A DNA stretch of 32,197 bases from Bacillota bacterium (GCA_012839815.1 DUMQ01000106.1:1-32197), one strand, 5' to 3'; shown: positions 1-9,420, counted from the first letter of the stretch. Translations and numbers: made by a program. Notes: generated from the letters alone by a model not told the origin.

Positions 1-4
1 CTAA

Positions 5-244
5 GTGGCAAGATGCTTTCCAGTGCAGCGAGCAGGTGGTAACTAACTTGCCAGTCTGGTGCGCAGAGTGGTAAGATACTTGCCAGTTCGACGAATGGGT
101 GGTAATTAGCTTACCACTTCAGCGTGTAAAGTGGAAGAATACTTACCACCCCGGCATAGGAAGAGGAAAGATACTTTCCAGCCTGACGCTCAGCTGGCAA
201 ATATGTTACCATCCCGGCGTGAGAAGTGGTAAGATACTTACCAG
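5..244. repeat. Tandem array of eight 19-bp palindromes at 31-32 bp spacing
   Basis: Eight degenerate copies of an interrupted palindrome, GTGGTAAG-N3-CTTACCAC, start at 5, 36, 68, 99, 131, 163, 194 and 226, so the steps are 31, 32, 31, 32, 32, 31 and 32 bp. Copies at 68 and 226 are closest to the consensus. The 12-13 bp between palindromes is also weakly conserved (pyrimidine-rich, then about CNRCG). The period is close to three turns of B-DNA, so every palindrome would face the same side of the helix. The array runs into the window start and is probably longer. Both arms and spacers are degenerate, unlike CRISPR. A protein-binding array (iteron-like, partition-like or nucleoid-organising) is an inference; no gene for a binding protein is visible next to it. 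Confidence 0.85.
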
Positions 245-253
245 CTAAGTTAC

Positions 254-374
254 TGCGCAAGAGACTGTTGATTTTTTCCATATTTTAGCAACTCCGTTTG
301 GTAAAATCCCAGAATACCCTCGTTGCGCCTGGGCAAATTGGTAGCTGGTTGGGAAAGGTCAACAGTCTCGCGCA
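254..374. repeat. 121-bp inverted-repeat element
   Basis: Arms at 254-271 and 359-374 are near-perfect inverted complements (TGCGCAAGAGACTGTTGA against TCAACAGTCTC-GCGCA, with a 2-nt gap). The interior can fold further, with CCCAG/CTGGG flanked by TTTG/CAAA. The left arm begins just after the last array unit and overlaps a GCTAAGTTA-TGCGCAA word that recurs at 23303 and 31982. It could be a small non-autonomous mobile element or a structured RNA. No coding capacity is supported. Confidence 0.6.
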
Positions 375-460
375 AAAACATCCAAACCTCTCGCAGGTGA
401 CAGCTACCAGTGCCGCCCAGTGGCCGGGGAGTCTTGCATCTCTCGGCCAGGCGGACGCGG

Positions 461-659
461 CTAAGTGTAAGTTTGAAGATTACTGATGTTTTGTCATGGG
501 TTGCCGGTGCTTGCGTTCGGGGCCTTTTGAAATTTGGCAGGGCCCTCACGCCAAATTTCAACTGAGGCGCGCCGCAAGCGCGCCGTCCCCGTCACGCAAG
601 CACCGGCAACCCATGGGACATGCTCGTAGACTGGCACAAATTAAGGAACCTACACTTAT
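461..659. repeat. Palindromic MITE-like element, copy A (complete, 199 bp)
   Basis: The ends are CTAAGTGTA (461) and TACACTTAT (to 659), an imperfect terminal inverted repeat. Inside, a perfect 21-bp inverted repeat (495-515 and 595-615, core GGTTGCCGGTGCTTGCG) encloses two hairpins: one built on TTGAAATTTGGC, the other a GGCGCGC/GCGCGCC hairpin. The predicted fold is a cloverleaf or three-way junction. It matches copy C (24561-24758) end to end on the opposite strand. No transposase is present, so any mobility would depend on enzymes supplied elsewhere. A 25-bp block (436-460) abutting the left end recurs next to copy D and, inverted and alone, near 4649. Open frames here are by-products of the repeat. 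Confidence 0.85.
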
Positions 660-668
660 GCGCATGGA

Positions 669-687
669 GTGGCAAGAGTCTTACCAC
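669..687. repeat. Isolated array-type palindrome
   Basis: GTGGCAAG-AGT-CTTACCAC matches the palindrome of the 5-244 array in sequence and arm length, and is followed by a similar spacer (CCTGAGG). It lies just beyond the right end of MITE copy A, as though this element or other insertions had separated it from the array. Confidence 0.65.
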
Positions 688-1221
688 CCTGAGGCTGCGA
701 TCCGGGCAGGAAGGCTGAGAGGCAGACTGGCTGGCAGGCTGGCTGGTTGGCTTGCAGGAACGTCACCATCAGACAGGTCATAGGACTATGGCTAGCCATA
801 GGGCTATAGATGGATGTAAGTAGCCTGTAGACCACAATATCTTACATGCACCCTTAAGAGAGATCCCGATGTTGCATTTCGAATATCTTTGCGATATACT
901 TACTCTCGCAGCTGGAATTCCTCAACGTCTATCCGTAGCTTGAGTAGGAATCCGGTCCCTCCATACGTGTTACTGCCAGGTTTTGGCTGACCTCGGCAGT
1001 AGCATCGTCACGTTCTCAATGGGTAGGATGGGTTTATTTGTGGGAAATTAAAGCGAAATTACGAAGGAAAGCTTTGATGCTGCGTAGAATAGTAGTACAG
1101 TAGATCGGCAAAACTTAGCAGAGGGGCACGGGAGGTTGGTCCGTCGGGCACAGGCTTGATATCCTTAGCTTGCGTGATACGTGCGTCTGCTGGTTATATA
1201 AGGTAGATGAGGTGGGCATAA
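688..1221. other. Non-coding stretch upstream of tig
   Basis: No convincing gene is seen. Recognisable structure: a low-complexity run of GGCTGGC-type repeats at about 721-757, a perfect 16-bp palindrome CTATGGCTAGCCATAG (786-801), and a hairpin with a 10-bp stem carrying one bulge (972-1000, ACTGCCAGGT against ACCTCGGCAGT) that lacks a T-run. The tig promoter should lie at the right-hand end, but no strong sigma-A match could be picked out. Confidence 0.5.
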
Positions 1222-2511
1222 GTGAAGGTAAGCGTGGAGAGAATAGAGAAAAACGTCGTGAGCCTTGAGGTTGAGCTAGAGGAGGAAGCTTTAGATCGAG
1301 CGCTTGAAAGGAGCTATCGCAAGTTAGTCAAGAAAGTGGCTGTGCCTGGTTTCCGCAGGGGTAAGGTTCCGAGAAAGATCTTTGAACTTAAAGTCGGCAA
1401 GGCTGCCCTTTATGAGGATACATTAGATACCCTGGTGCCGGAGGCCTATTTGGACGCAGTCAAGGAGTCCCGGATAGACCCCATCGACCAGCCTAAGTTT
1501 GAGGTCATCCAGATGGAGGAGGGTAAACCCTTTAAATTCAAGGCTACGGTGGAGGTCAGGCCCGAGGTAAATCTAGGGAATTATAAGGAAATAAAGGTTG
1601 AGAAGAAGGTCGAACCTGTTTCCGATGAGGATATTGATAACCAGATTGAGGCTATGAGAAAGGCAAATGCCAGGCTCATTGATGTCCAAGACCGGGACGT
1701 TGCGGAGCGTGGCGATTTCGCTGTTATAGACTTCGATGGTTCCATCGAGGGAGCTCAGGGAAAAGATATGAGCGCGCGTGAATATACCGTCGAGATCGGA
1801 GGCGGGAGGCTGATCCCCGGTTTTGAAGAGCAGCTTGTAGGGCTTAGAATCGGCGAGGAACGGGAGATCGAAACCTCCTATCCGGAGGACTTTCCTGATA
1901 AAGAGGTTGCGGGAAAGAAAGCAAGATTCAAGGTAATGCTCCGGGGTCTTAAGCGCATGGAGCTCCCTGAGCTAAATGACGAATTTGCGAAAAAGGCGGG
2001 CGGCGTGGAGACGGTGGAGGAGCTCCGGAAGAGCGTGGCATCATCCCTGGAGAGATCGAAAGAGAAGCTGGCTGAGCTGAAACTTCGCAACGAGATCATC
2101 GATCGCGTTGTTAAAGATGCCCAGGTGGAGTTGCCTGAGAGTCTCGTAAACCGGCAGATAGATTCGATGGTCGCGGATTATAGCTACAATCTTTCTCAGC
2201 AGGGTATGACTCTGGATAAATACCTGGAGGCCGTTGGCCAGGATATCCAGAGTTTTCGCGAGCAGTTCAGGGAGGAAGCTCAAAACGTAGTCAAGAGGGA
2301 TCTTGTGTTGCGCGAGATCGCAAAGCTGGAGAATATCCAGGTCACTGACGATGATGTCACCGCCAGGCTGGAGGAGATATCTCAGAAGACGGGGCGTGAT
2401 ATGGATTCGGTGCGAAAGGCTTTTACCATGGGGACGGGGGAGGAACGCCTCAGGGATATGATTATGATAGATAAGACCATTGATTTTCTTGTCAAGGAAT
2501 GTAGCGCTTAG
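1222..2511 (+). CDS. tig: Trigger factor, ribosome-associated chaperone and prolyl isomerase
   Basis: Trigger factor binds the ribosome at the polypeptide exit and shields nascent chains in the cytoplasm. The 429-residue protein has the family's length and order: an N-terminal ribosome-binding domain with the signature GFRRGKVP at residues 43-50, an FKBP-type peptidyl-prolyl isomerase domain at about 155-245 (RGDFAVIDFDG through LIPGFEEQLVG), and a long helical C-terminal chaperone region. It starts at GTG, preceded by a GAGGTGG ribosome binding site (about 1209-1215). clpP and clpX follow on the same strand, the classical Firmicutes arrangement linking folding to degradation. The 117-bp gap to clpP shows no clear terminator. 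Confidence 0.97.
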   Translation: MKVSVERIEKNVVSLEVELEEEALDRALERSYRKLVKKVAVPGFRRGKVPRKIFELKVGKAALYEDTLDTLVPEAYLDAVKESRIDPIDQPKFEVIQMEEGKPFKFKATVEVRPEVNLGNYKEIKVEKKVEPVSDEDIDNQIEAMRKANARLIDVQDRDVAERGDFAVIDFDGSIEGAQGKDMSAREYTVEIGGGRLIPGFEEQLVGLRIGEEREIETSYPEDFPDKEVAGKKARFKVMLRGLKRMELPELNDEFAKKAGGVETVEELRKSVASSLERSKEKLAELKLRNEIIDRVVKDAQVELPESLVNRQIDSMVADYSYNLSQQGMTLDKYLEAVGQDIQSFREQFREEAQNVVKRDLVLREIAKLENIQVTDDDVTARLEEISQKTGRDMDSVRKAFTMGTGEERLRDMIMIDKTIDFLVKECSA

Positions 2512-2670
2512 TTTCTATCCGGTCTGGTCTTAAATCCGGTTTGTCACCGATATTATTAGGTTTCAGCGGATTTCATCGGATTCAAGAAGGCTATGCGATT
2601 CCTATAAATGTAAAGGGGCGTGTGACCCGTGAGCGATTACGTGGCAGAGCAAAGTGGGAGGGAGTATACC

Positions 2671-3258
2671 ATGAATCTTGTTCCGATTGTTGTCGAGCAA
2701 ACGAACCGGGGCGAACGGGCTTATGATATTTATTCGAGGCTTCTAAAGGACAGGATCGTTTTCATCGGTGGTCCCATAAATGACGATGTGGCAAACCTGG
2801 TCATAGCCCAGCTGTTATTCTTGCAGGGGGAGGACCCTGATAAAGACATTAACCTTTATATTAACAGCCCGGGTGGTGCTATATATTCAGGATTGGCTAT
2901 TTATGATACAATGCAGTATATAAAGCCGGATGTGGCGACTACATGTATAGGAATGGCTGCGAGCATGGCAGCGTTGCTGCTTGCCGCCGGTACAAAAGGG
3001 AAGCGCTATGCCTTGCCCTATTCAAGGGTGGTTATTCACCAGCCGCTTGGTGGGGCACAGGGGCAGGCGACTGATATCGAGATACACGCAAAGGAAATAT
3101 TGAGGTTGAAGGAGATCAGTCAGAACATCCTTGCCAAGCATACAGGTCAGCCGATAGAAAAGATCGCGGTGGACACAGAGCGTGACTTCTTTATGTCGGC
3201 AGAGGAGGCCAAGGCGTACGGGATCGTGGACGAGATCTTCACAGGTAAAAAAAAGTAA
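2671..3258 (+). CDS. clpP: ATP-dependent Clp protease proteolytic subunit ClpP
   Basis: ClpP forms the double-heptameric serine protease chamber that degrades substrates unfolded by ClpX or ClpA/C. From the ATG at 2671 the protein is 195 residues and begins MNLVPIV, as in canonical ClpP. The catalytic triad falls at the standard numbers: Ser98 (GMAASMAA), His123 (VVIHQPLGG) and Asp172 (ERDFF). This start has a GGGAGGGAG ribosome binding site at 2656-2664. An in-frame GTG at 2629 would add 14 residues but has only a weak upstream site, so it is not preferred. clpX starts 12 bp downstream, so the two are very probably co-transcribed. Confidence 0.97.
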   Translation: MNLVPIVVEQTNRGERAYDIYSRLLKDRIVFIGGPINDDVANLVIAQLLFLQGEDPDKDINLYINSPGGAIYSGLAIYDTMQYIKPDVATTCIGMAASMAALLLAAGTKGKRYALPYSRVVIHQPLGGAQGQATDIEIHAKEILRLKEISQNILAKHTGQPIEKIAVDTERDFFMSAEEAKAYGIVDEIFTGKKK

Positions 3259-3270
3259 AGGGGTGATAAG

Positions 3271-4536
3271 ATGTTCAAATTCGGCGATGAGAAGGGTCAG
3301 CTAAAGTGCTCCTTTTGTGGCAAATTGCAGGAACAGGTGAAGAAGCTCATTGCAGGCCCTGGCGTTTACATCTGCGATGAGTGCATCGAGCTCTGCAATG
3401 AGATCATTGAGGAGGAGCTAGGCGAGGAAGTCGACGTCGAATTGGGCAACATCCCCAAGCCTAAGGAGATCAAGGAGATACTTGATCAGTACGTCATAGG
3501 CCAGGAGGAAGCCAAGAAGACCCTGTCGGTTGCGGTTTACAACCATTACAAGCGCATAAACTCCAATCTCAGGGTGGACGATGTGGAGCTCCAGAAGAGC
3601 AATATCCTGCTTCTTGGTCCTACAGGAAGTGGGAAGACGTTGCTGGCTCAGACACTCGCTAAGATTCTAAATGTTCCATTCGCGATCGCCGATGCTACAT
3701 CGTTGACAGAGGCAGGTTACGTTGGGGAGGATGTCGAGAATATTCTTTTGAAATTGATCCAGGCCGCTGACTATGATATAGAGAAGGCCGAGAAGGGAAT
3801 AGTTTATATAGACGAGGTCGATAAGATCGCCCGGAAGTCCGAAAACCCCTCCATAACCCGCGATGTCTCGGGTGAGGGTGTACAACAGGCGCTTCTCAAG
3901 ATCCTCGAGGGTACGGTCGCGAGCGTGCCCCCGCAGGGCGGACGCAAGCACCCGCACCAGGAGTTCATCCAGATAGACACGACGAACATCCTGTTCATAT
4001 GCGGCGGGGCATTCGATGGGCTCGAGAAGATCATTCAAAACAGGATAGGGAAGAAGGCTATCGGTTTTGGGGCAGAATTGCGGCCCAAGGTCGACCTCAA
4101 TGTCGGTGAGCTCCTGCGGCAGGTTATGCCTGAGGACCTGCTCAAATTCGGTTTAATCCCGGAGTTTATAGGACGCTTGCCCATAGTCGTTCCTCTAGAC
4201 GCCCTGGACCGGGATGCGCTGATCCGAATCCTTACCGAGCCCAGGAACGCCCTTGTGAAGCAGTATAAGCGGATATTTGAGCTTGATGGGGTTGAGCTCG
4301 AATTCACCCAGGATTCGCTTAGCGCTATAGCGGATAAGGCCATTGCGCGTAATACGGGTGCACGGGGGCTCCGGTCGATAATCGAAAAGTTGATGCTCAA
4401 TGTGATGTTTGAAATTCCATCGCGAAACGACGTAAAGAAGTGCGTGGTAACACGCGAGGTCGTCGAAGGAGTCAGCGAGCCTACGCTAGTCCTGGCTGAA
4501 AAGAAGGGTTCGCGTAAGAAAGAGGAGACAGCTTGA
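3271..4536 (+). CDS. clpX: ATP-dependent Clp protease ATPase subunit ClpX
   Basis: ClpX is the hexameric AAA+ unfoldase that feeds tagged proteins to ClpP. The 421-residue protein opens with the C4 zinc-binding domain (Cys13, Cys16, Cys35, Cys38), followed by Walker A GPTGSGKT (about 116-123), Walker B with IDEVDK (about 180-185), a sensor/arginine-finger region around EFIGRLP, and the C-terminal small domain ([13 protein letters not shown]). It starts at ATG after an AAAGGGGTGATAAG ribosome binding site. It lies 12 bp after clpP and is followed by a strong terminator, so the clp unit ends here. Confidence 0.97.
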   Translation: MFKFGDEKGQLKCSFCGKLQEQVKKLIAGPGVYICDECIELCNEIIEEELGEEVDVELGNIPKPKEIKEILDQYVIGQEEAKKTLSVAVYNHYKRINSNLRVDDVELQKSNILLLGPTGSGKTLLAQTLAKILNVPFAIADATSLTEAGYVGEDVENILLKLIQAADYDIEKAEKGIVYIDEVDKIARKSENPSITRDVSGEGVQQALLKILEGTVASVPPQGGRKHPHQEFIQIDTTNILFICGGAFDGLEKIIQNRIGKKAIGFGAELRPKVDLNVGELLRQVMPEDLLKFGLIPEFIGRLPIVVPLDALDRDALIRILTEPRNALVKQYKRIFELDGVELEFTQDSLSAIADKAIARNTGARGLRSIIEKLMLNVMFEIPSRNDVKKCVVTREVVEGVSEPTLVLAEKKGSRKKEETA

Positions 4537-4557
4537 GGCTAAGTCAAGGCTAGGTTG

Positions 4558-4613
4558 ACGCTAAGTCAGCTAAGTTAGCGTGAAAAGAGAGGTCCGGGTG
4601 GGCCTCTCTTTTA
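4558..4613 (+). terminator. Rho-independent terminator after clpX
   Basis: The stem AAGAGAGGTCC (4585-4595) pairs with GGGCCTCTCTT (4600-4610) around a GGGT loop and is followed by TTTTATT. Just upstream is a second hairpin, ACGCTAA/TTAGCGT (4558-4564 and 4575-4581). It belongs to a run of CTAAGT-type words resembling the repeat module at 23303 and 31982. Confidence 0.88.
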
Positions 4614-4648
4614 TTATCGGCCGAAGATTACGGAGCGGCCTGTCCCTG

Positions 4649-4684
4649 GCCGCGTCCGCCGGGCGGAGAGATGCAAGTCCCCTC
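4649..4684 (-). repeat. Solitary copy of repeat module II
   Basis: Read on the minus strand, this block contains GCATCTCTCCGCCCGGCGGA followed by CGCGGC. It closely matches the blocks that directly abut MITE copies A (436-460) and D (32035-32060). The match to copy A also includes the preceding CTTGCATC context. Here the module stands without a MITE, between the clpX terminator and lonB. Confidence 0.65.
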
Positions 4685-4785
4685 ACATCTCACATACGCG
4701 CTTGATTTGAGGATAAGTGAAAACGGCGTGGAAATACTAGAGGTATGGGGTACCTGAGAGCTTTTCCCGGCGATGAGGAGGAAGG

Positions 4786-6465
4786 ATGAGCTTGAATACA
4801 ACAACGAATGTAATCGGGTTGATAAATCTCTTTTTCGCCGTTGTGATTGGTCTCTACTTTTGGAATTTACTGAGGACGCAGCAAACAAACAAGATCGCTG
4901 TGGATAGAGAATCACGCAAGGAAATGGAAAAACTCCAAAAATTGCGGAGCATCTCGCTTTCCGAGCCTCTCTCCGAGAAAACCCGGCCCTCTACCCTTAA
5001 CGAGATTATCGGCCAGGATGAGGGGCTTAAGGCATTGCGAGCGGCACTATGCGGACCTAATCCTCAACACGTTATAATCTACGGGCCCCCTGGTGTCGGC
5101 AAGACCGCTGCGGCTCGTGTCGTTCTCGAAGAAGCGAAGCGAAATCCGCTTTCCCCTTTTCGCGAATCCGCAAAATTCATCGAGATGGACGCGACGACGG
5201 CCAGGTTTGACGACAGGGGGATAGCCGACCCGCTTATAGGTTCTGTCCACGACCCAATATACCAGGGAGCCGGCCCCCTGGGCATAGCTGGTATACCCCA
5301 GCCAAAGCCCGGGGCCGTCACCAAGGCCCACGGAGGGATCCTATTCCTGGATGAGATAGGGGAGCTCCACCCTGTTCAGATGAATAAGCTGCTCAAGGTC
5401 TTGGAGGATAGGAAGGTATTTTTTGAAAGCGCCTATTATAGTTCAGAGGACTCTAACATTCCCCAGCATATACACGATATATTTCAGAATGGGCTTCCGG
5501 CTGATTTCCGGCTGGTTGGCGCCACAACCAGGATGCCTCACGAGATACCAGCGGCCATACGGTCACGCTGTATCGAGATATTCTTCAGGGCACTTACGCC
5601 CGATGAGGTAGGGGTGATAGCGGCCAATGCGGCTAAAAAGGCCAGATTTGAGCTTGGTGAAGGAGCTCTTGAAGTTATTAAGAAGTATGCTACCAATGGG
5701 CGCGATGCTGTAAATATGATCCAGATTGCAGGTGGGATAGCATTGACCGAAAGGCGTTACAGGATTACTTCTCAGGATGTTGAATGGGTGGTAAACAGCG
5801 GCCAGTATGCGCCCAGGCCTGAGAAACGGGTGCCGGAGGAGCCCCAGGTTGGCTACGTAAACGGGCTTGCGATCTACGGGCCCAACATGGGCACCATAGT
5901 TGAGATAGAGGTCATAGCGATACCGGTGGCGAGAGGCACCGGGCGCGTCACTACCACGGGCGTGATAGAGGAGGAGGAGATGGGTGACGGGGGAAAAGTC
6001 GTACGCCGCAAGAGCATGGCAAAGGGGTCGATCGAGAATGTCCTTACGGTATTGCGCAAGTATCTCGGCGTGGACCCCTCAGATTATGACCTGCATATTA
6101 ATTTCCCGGGCGGGGTCCCCATCGATGGGCCATCGGCTGGTATTGCTCTGGTAACAGCGATCTACTCGGCCATAACAAACGAGCTCGTAAATAACAAGGT
6201 GGCAATGACCGGTGAGATCTCGATACGTGGATATGTAAAGCCAGTGGGTGGTATTGTACCAAAGATCGAGGCTGCGATAAGGGCAGGTGCCAAAAAAGTT
6301 ATAATACCCGGAGATAACTGGCAGGACATCTTCAAGACTATAGAAGGAATCGAGATCTTGGGGGTGAACCGTATAGAGGATGCAGTAAGGTCGGCTCTGG
6401 TAAATAGCGGGGGGCCGGCACGGAGGATACCGACAATAGGGGTCCTCACCCCTGTTAGCACGTAA
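4786..6465 (+). CDS. lonB: Membrane-anchored ATP-dependent protease LonB
   Basis: LonB is the Bacillus-type Lon paralogue, associated in Bacillus subtilis with the forespore. The 559-residue protein has an N-terminal hydrophobic segment (about residues 9-29), then an AAA+ domain with Walker A GPPGVGKT and Walker B ILFLDEIGEL, and a C-terminal S16 peptidase domain. The Ser-Lys dyad is Ser450 (GPSAGIAL) and Lys493 (GGIVPKIEAA), 43 residues apart as in Lon proteases. It lacks the large N-terminal substrate domain of LonA, as expected. The ATG start has a GAGGAAGG ribosome binding site. It is separated from lon by a terminator and a new promoter, so the two are probably independently transcribed. 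Its presence suggests a spore-forming ancestry. Confidence 0.94.
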   Translation: MSLNTTTNVIGLINLFFAVVIGLYFWNLLRTQQTNKIAVDRESRKEMEKLQKLRSISLSEPLSEKTRPSTLNEIIGQDEGLKALRAALCGPNPQHVIIYGPPGVGKTAAARVVLEEAKRNPLSPFRESAKFIEMDATTARFDDRGIADPLIGSVHDPIYQGAGPLGIAGIPQPKPGAVTKAHGGILFLDEIGELHPVQMNKLLKVLEDRKVFFESAYYSSEDSNIPQHIHDIFQNGLPADFRLVGATTRMPHEIPAAIRSRCIEIFFRALTPDEVGVIAANAAKKARFELGEGALEVIKKYATNGRDAVNMIQIAGGIALTERRYRITSQDVEWVVNSGQYAPRPEKRVPEEPQVGYVNGLAIYGPNMGTIVEIEVIAIPVARGTGRVTTTGVIEEEEMGDGGKVVRRKSMAKGSIENVLTVLRKYLGVDPSDYDLHINFPGGVPIDGPSAGIALVTAIYSAITNELVNNKVAMTGEISIRGYVKPVGGIVPKIEAAIRAGAKKVIIPGDNWQDIFKTIEGIEILGVNRIEDAVRSALVNSGGPARRIPTIGVLTPVST

Positions 6466-6639
6466 GAGCAAGGAACAGGAGTAGAAAGCGATAAGATTAG
6501 AGCAGCAGGAGAGAGCAGCAAGAGCAGGTGGATCATTGAGATGGATGCAGGCATGGATTAAGATGGATGCAGGTATGGATGGGTAAGGATAGATAGAAGC
6601 CAGATATAATATATTATTGAAGCATTATTACAATATTAT

Positions 6640-6687
6640 CCCGTTTTTGGCTGAAGTTTATTTAGGCAGCTAAACGGGTTTTTTTAT
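6640..6687 (+). terminator. Rho-independent terminator after lonB
   Basis: CCCGTTT (6640-6646) pairs with AAACGGG (6672-6678), with GCTG/CAGC as a possible inner stem. A run of seven or more T residues follows. It lies in the 407-bp lonB-lon gap, whose first half (6466-6639) shows only A/G-rich sequence with no gene. Confidence 0.8.
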
Positions 6688-6694
6688 ATCAATC

Positions 6695-6723
6695 TTGCCT
6701 GCTTACCTCAAAAAAGCTATAAT
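6695..6723 (+). promoter_or_regulatory. Sigma-A-type promoter for lon
   Basis: TTGCCT (6695-6700), a 17-bp spacer, then a perfect TATAAT (6718-6723). It sits directly after the lonB terminator and about 150 bp before the chosen lon start. No CIRCE-type inverted repeat was seen in the leader. Confidence 0.75.
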
Positions 6724-6872
6724 TTCATTGTAGAGAACTAGCCGCATAGGTTATCTGGAGTACAATTCGGGATCCTCTATCCGCCCTCGAGGGGTCATCT
6801 GAACTACCGGATGTTTTATGCTACTTGATAATCAGCTCTGTGGGCCCATTAGTCAGGAGGTGTGGGAGAGGG

Positions 6873-9353
6873 ATGGCTACGGCGAATGTGGGAGAGGCAG
6901 AACTCAAGGCTCAGGCCCAGGATATCTTACCATTGCTTCCCTTGCGCGGTGTTTTGGTCTTTCCATATATGACAATACCCCTTGAGGTCGGGAGGGATAA
7001 GTCTGTCAGTGCGCTTGAGGAGGCAATGATGAATGACCGGCTCATACTGTTAACTGCGCAAAAGCAGGCCAGGGTAAATGAGCCCACGCCAAACGAGATT
7101 TATAGGGTTGGTACAATCTCAGAGATCAAGCAGCTCGCTAAGCTCCCGGACGGCACTATAAGGATCTTGGTCGAGGGTATTGTGAGAGCCAGGATCGAGG
7201 AGTATGTTCAATCGGAACCCTGTTACAAGGTGCGGGTTACCAGGCTCGAAGAGCACGAGGAGAAGACACCTGAAATCGAGGCCTTGATGAGGAGCACTGT
7301 CAGCGAGTTTGAACAGTATGTAAAGCTGAGCAAGAAAATTCCTCCGGAGATTTTGATCTCCGTTGCTAACATCGATGACGCGGGCCGCCTGGCCGATGAC
7401 ATCGCATCTCACCTGCCTTTGCGGGTGGAGGATAAGCAGGGTATATTAGAGGCCGGGTCGCCGAAAGCCAGGCTCGAGACACTTTGCCAGATATTGGGCA
7501 GAGAGATGGAGATCCTGGAGATCGAGAGGAAGATACACGTACGGGTCCGGAAACAGATGGAGAAGACCCAGAAGGAATATTATCTCAGGGAGCAGATGAA
7601 GGCCATCCAGAAGGAACTCGGTGAAAAGGACGAACGCATGGCCGAGGTTGATGAATACAGGGAGAAGATAGCGGCGGCAAAGTTGCCCAAAGACGTGGCC
7701 GAGCGAGCCGCGCGCGAGGTCGAGAGGCTTGAGAAGATGCCCCCGATGGCCGCGGAGGCTGTTGTCGTGCGCACTTACCTCGACTGGCTCCTGGCGCTCC
7801 CCTGGACTCAAAAGACCAGGGACCGGCTGGATGTAGATGCCGCAGCCAGGATCCTGGATGAGGATCATTACGGCCTGGAAAAGGTGAAGGAGAGGATTCT
7901 GGAGTTCCTGGCTGTTCGCCAGCTATCTAATAAAATGAAGGGGCCGATACTGTGCCTCGTGGGACCCCCGGGTGTAGGTAAGACATCACTTGGAAAATCC
8001 ATAGCTCGCGCCCTCGGGAGGAAATTTGTCCGGTTCTCCCTGGGAGGCGTGCGGGATGAAGCGGAGATCAGGGGGCACAGGCGGACTTATGTCGGCGCCC
8101 TGCCTGGTAAGGTCATACAGGCTATGCGGCAGGCGGGGTCGAAGAACCCTGTGCTGTTGCTGGATGAAATCGATAAGATGAGTTCGGACTTCAGGGGAGA
8201 CCCCGCAGCAGCGTTGCTCGAGGTGCTGGACCCCGAACAAAACTGCGCCTTTGGCGATCACTATATAGAGGCGCCGTTTGACCTATCGGATGTCATGTTC
8301 ATAACTACGGCGAATGTCATGCACGCTATACCGCGTGCGCTCCTGGACAGGATGGAGGTCATATCGATCCCGGGCTACACAGAAGAGGAAAAGGTTCAAA
8401 TTGCCCAGAAATTCCTTTTCCCCAAGCAGATAAAGGAGCACGGGCTCGAAGACCGCGGCGTGACCATCAGCGAGGGCGCGATCCGCAAGATCATCCGGGA
8501 GTACACGCGCGAGGCCGGAGTCCGAAACCTGGAGCGGGAACTATCTGCCATATGCCGGAAGGTTGCGCGAGAGGTTGTCAGTGGCTGCGAGGGGCCTATC
8601 TCAGTTGACGAGGACCAGGTTGAAAAATACCTTGGCATACCTCAGTACAGGTATGGGGTCGCCGAGATGGAGGACAGGGTTGGGGTTGCAACGGGCCTGG
8701 CCGTGACTGAAGCGGGCGGTGATATCCTCGCCATTGAGGTTTCTGTGATGAAGGGCACGGGAAAGCTCACTCTCACGGGCAAATTAGGGGAGGTCATGAG
8801 GGAGTCGGCACAGGCGGGCTTCACCTATATCCGCTCGCGTGCTAACGATCTCAAGATAAACGAGACCTTCTATCAGGACTCGGATGTGCACATCCACGTG
8901 CCAGAGGGGGCAATACCAAAGGACGGGCCCTCGGCGGGTATTTCAATGGCAACTGCTCTGGCATCGGCCCTAACAGGGCGCGCCGTTAAAGGCGATGTGG
9001 CAATGACCGGCGAGATCACGCTTCGTGGCCGTGTGCTCCCCGTCGGCGGGATAAGGGAAAAGGTGCTCGCAGCACATAGAGCGGGCATCCGGACGGTTAT
9101 CTTGCCGTCGGAGAATAAAAAGGAGCTTGAAGAGGTCCCCCAAAATGTCAAGGATAAGCTTGAATTTATCCTCGTCGACCATATGGACCAGGTATTGAGT
9201 GTTGCCCTGCTACCTGAGGAGGTAGCGTCCACCGCAGGACCCCCCGAAGAGGATGCCCGCGAAGAATCGCCGGGCGAGGGGAATATGGACGGGGTCCCTA
9301 TCATACCGAGCGACGGACACGTGGGAGGCGAACAAGTGCCTTATATCGCCTAG
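6873..9353 (+). CDS. lon: ATP-dependent protease La (LonA)
   Basis: Lon is the cytoplasmic AAA+ protease for misfolded and short-lived regulatory proteins. From the ATG at 6873 the protein has 826 residues. In order it has the N-terminal LAN domain ([19 protein letters not shown]), a coiled-coil region (about 220-290), Walker [10 protein letters not shown] (about 363-371), Walker B LLLDEIDK, and the S16 domain with the dyad Ser687 (DGPSAGIS) and Lys730 (43 residues apart). The C-terminal tail of about 45 residues after the protease domain is acidic and low-complexity. An in-frame TTG at 6825 would add 16 residues. The ATG is preferred because an AGGAGG lies 12 nt upstream, followed by a GGGAGAGGG, and because the protein then begins near the conserved domain. 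Confidence 0.97.
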   Translation: MATANVGEAELKAQAQDILPLLPLRGVLVFPYMTIPLEVGRDKSVSALEEAMMNDRLILLTAQKQARVNEPTPNEIYRVGTISEIKQLAKLPDGTIRILVEGIVRARIEEYVQSEPCYKVRVTRLEEHEEKTPEIEALMRSTVSEFEQYVKLSKKIPPEILISVANIDDAGRLADDIASHLPLRVEDKQGILEAGSPKARLETLCQILGREMEILEIERKIHVRVRKQMEKTQKEYYLREQMKAIQKELGEKDERMAEVDEYREKIAAAKLPKDVAERAAREVERLEKMPPMAAEAVVVRTYLDWLLALPWTQKTRDRLDVDAAARILDEDHYGLEKVKERILEFLAVRQLSNKMKGPILCLVGPPGVGKTSLGKSIARALGRKFVRFSLGGVRDEAEIRGHRRTYVGALPGKVIQAMRQAGSKNPVLLLDEIDKMSSDFRGDPAAALLEVLDPEQNCAFGDHYIEAPFDLSDVMFITTANVMHAIPRALLDRMEVISIPGYTEEEKVQIAQKFLFPKQIKEHGLEDRGVTISEGAIRKIIREYTREAGVRNLERELSAICRKVAREVVSGCEGPISVDEDQVEKYLGIPQYRYGVAEMEDRVGVATGLAVTEAGGDILAIEVSVMKGTGKLTLTGKLGEVMRESAQAGFTYIRSRANDLKINETFYQDSDVHIHVPEGAIPKDGPSAGISMATALASALTGRAVKGDVAMTGEITLRGRVLPVGGIREKVLAAHRAGIRTVILPSENKKELEEVPQNVKDKLEFILVDHMDQVLSVALLPEEVASTAGPPEEDAREESPGEGNMDGVPIIPSDGHVGGEQVPYIA

Positions 9354-9369
9354 AAAGATAGTAAGCCAG

Positions 9370-9420
9370 GCCAGGGTCGGCCCGCATTAAACATTTCGAG
9401 CTGCCCTGGCTCCTTTGTTT
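9370..9420 (+). terminator. Probable terminator after lon
   Basis: GCCAGGG (9370-9376) pairs with CCCTGGC (9404-9410) around a long loop. TCCTTTGTTTTT follows. The hairpin overlaps the 3' end of the convergent PP-loop gene. The stem is short for its loop, so confidence is moderate. Confidence 0.5.

Noticed and set aside
5-244. CRISPR array
   Set aside because: The repeats are degenerate and palindromic, the intervals are only 12-13 bp and are themselves semi-conserved, and no cas gene is present.
250-783. Small open frames at 250-561 (minus), 298-486 (plus) and 496-783 (plus)
   Set aside because: They lie inside inverted repeats and the MITE. The frame at 24428-24685 (minus) shares the peptide word AQIKEPTL with 496-783 only because both read through copies of the same repeat.
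972-1000. Terminator or attenuator upstream of tig
   Set aside because: The hairpin is good, but no T-run follows and no gene precedes it on the plus strand.
6825-6872. N-terminal extension of Lon from a TTG start
   Set aside because: The extension contains the AGGAGG ribosome binding site that serves the ATG at 6873.
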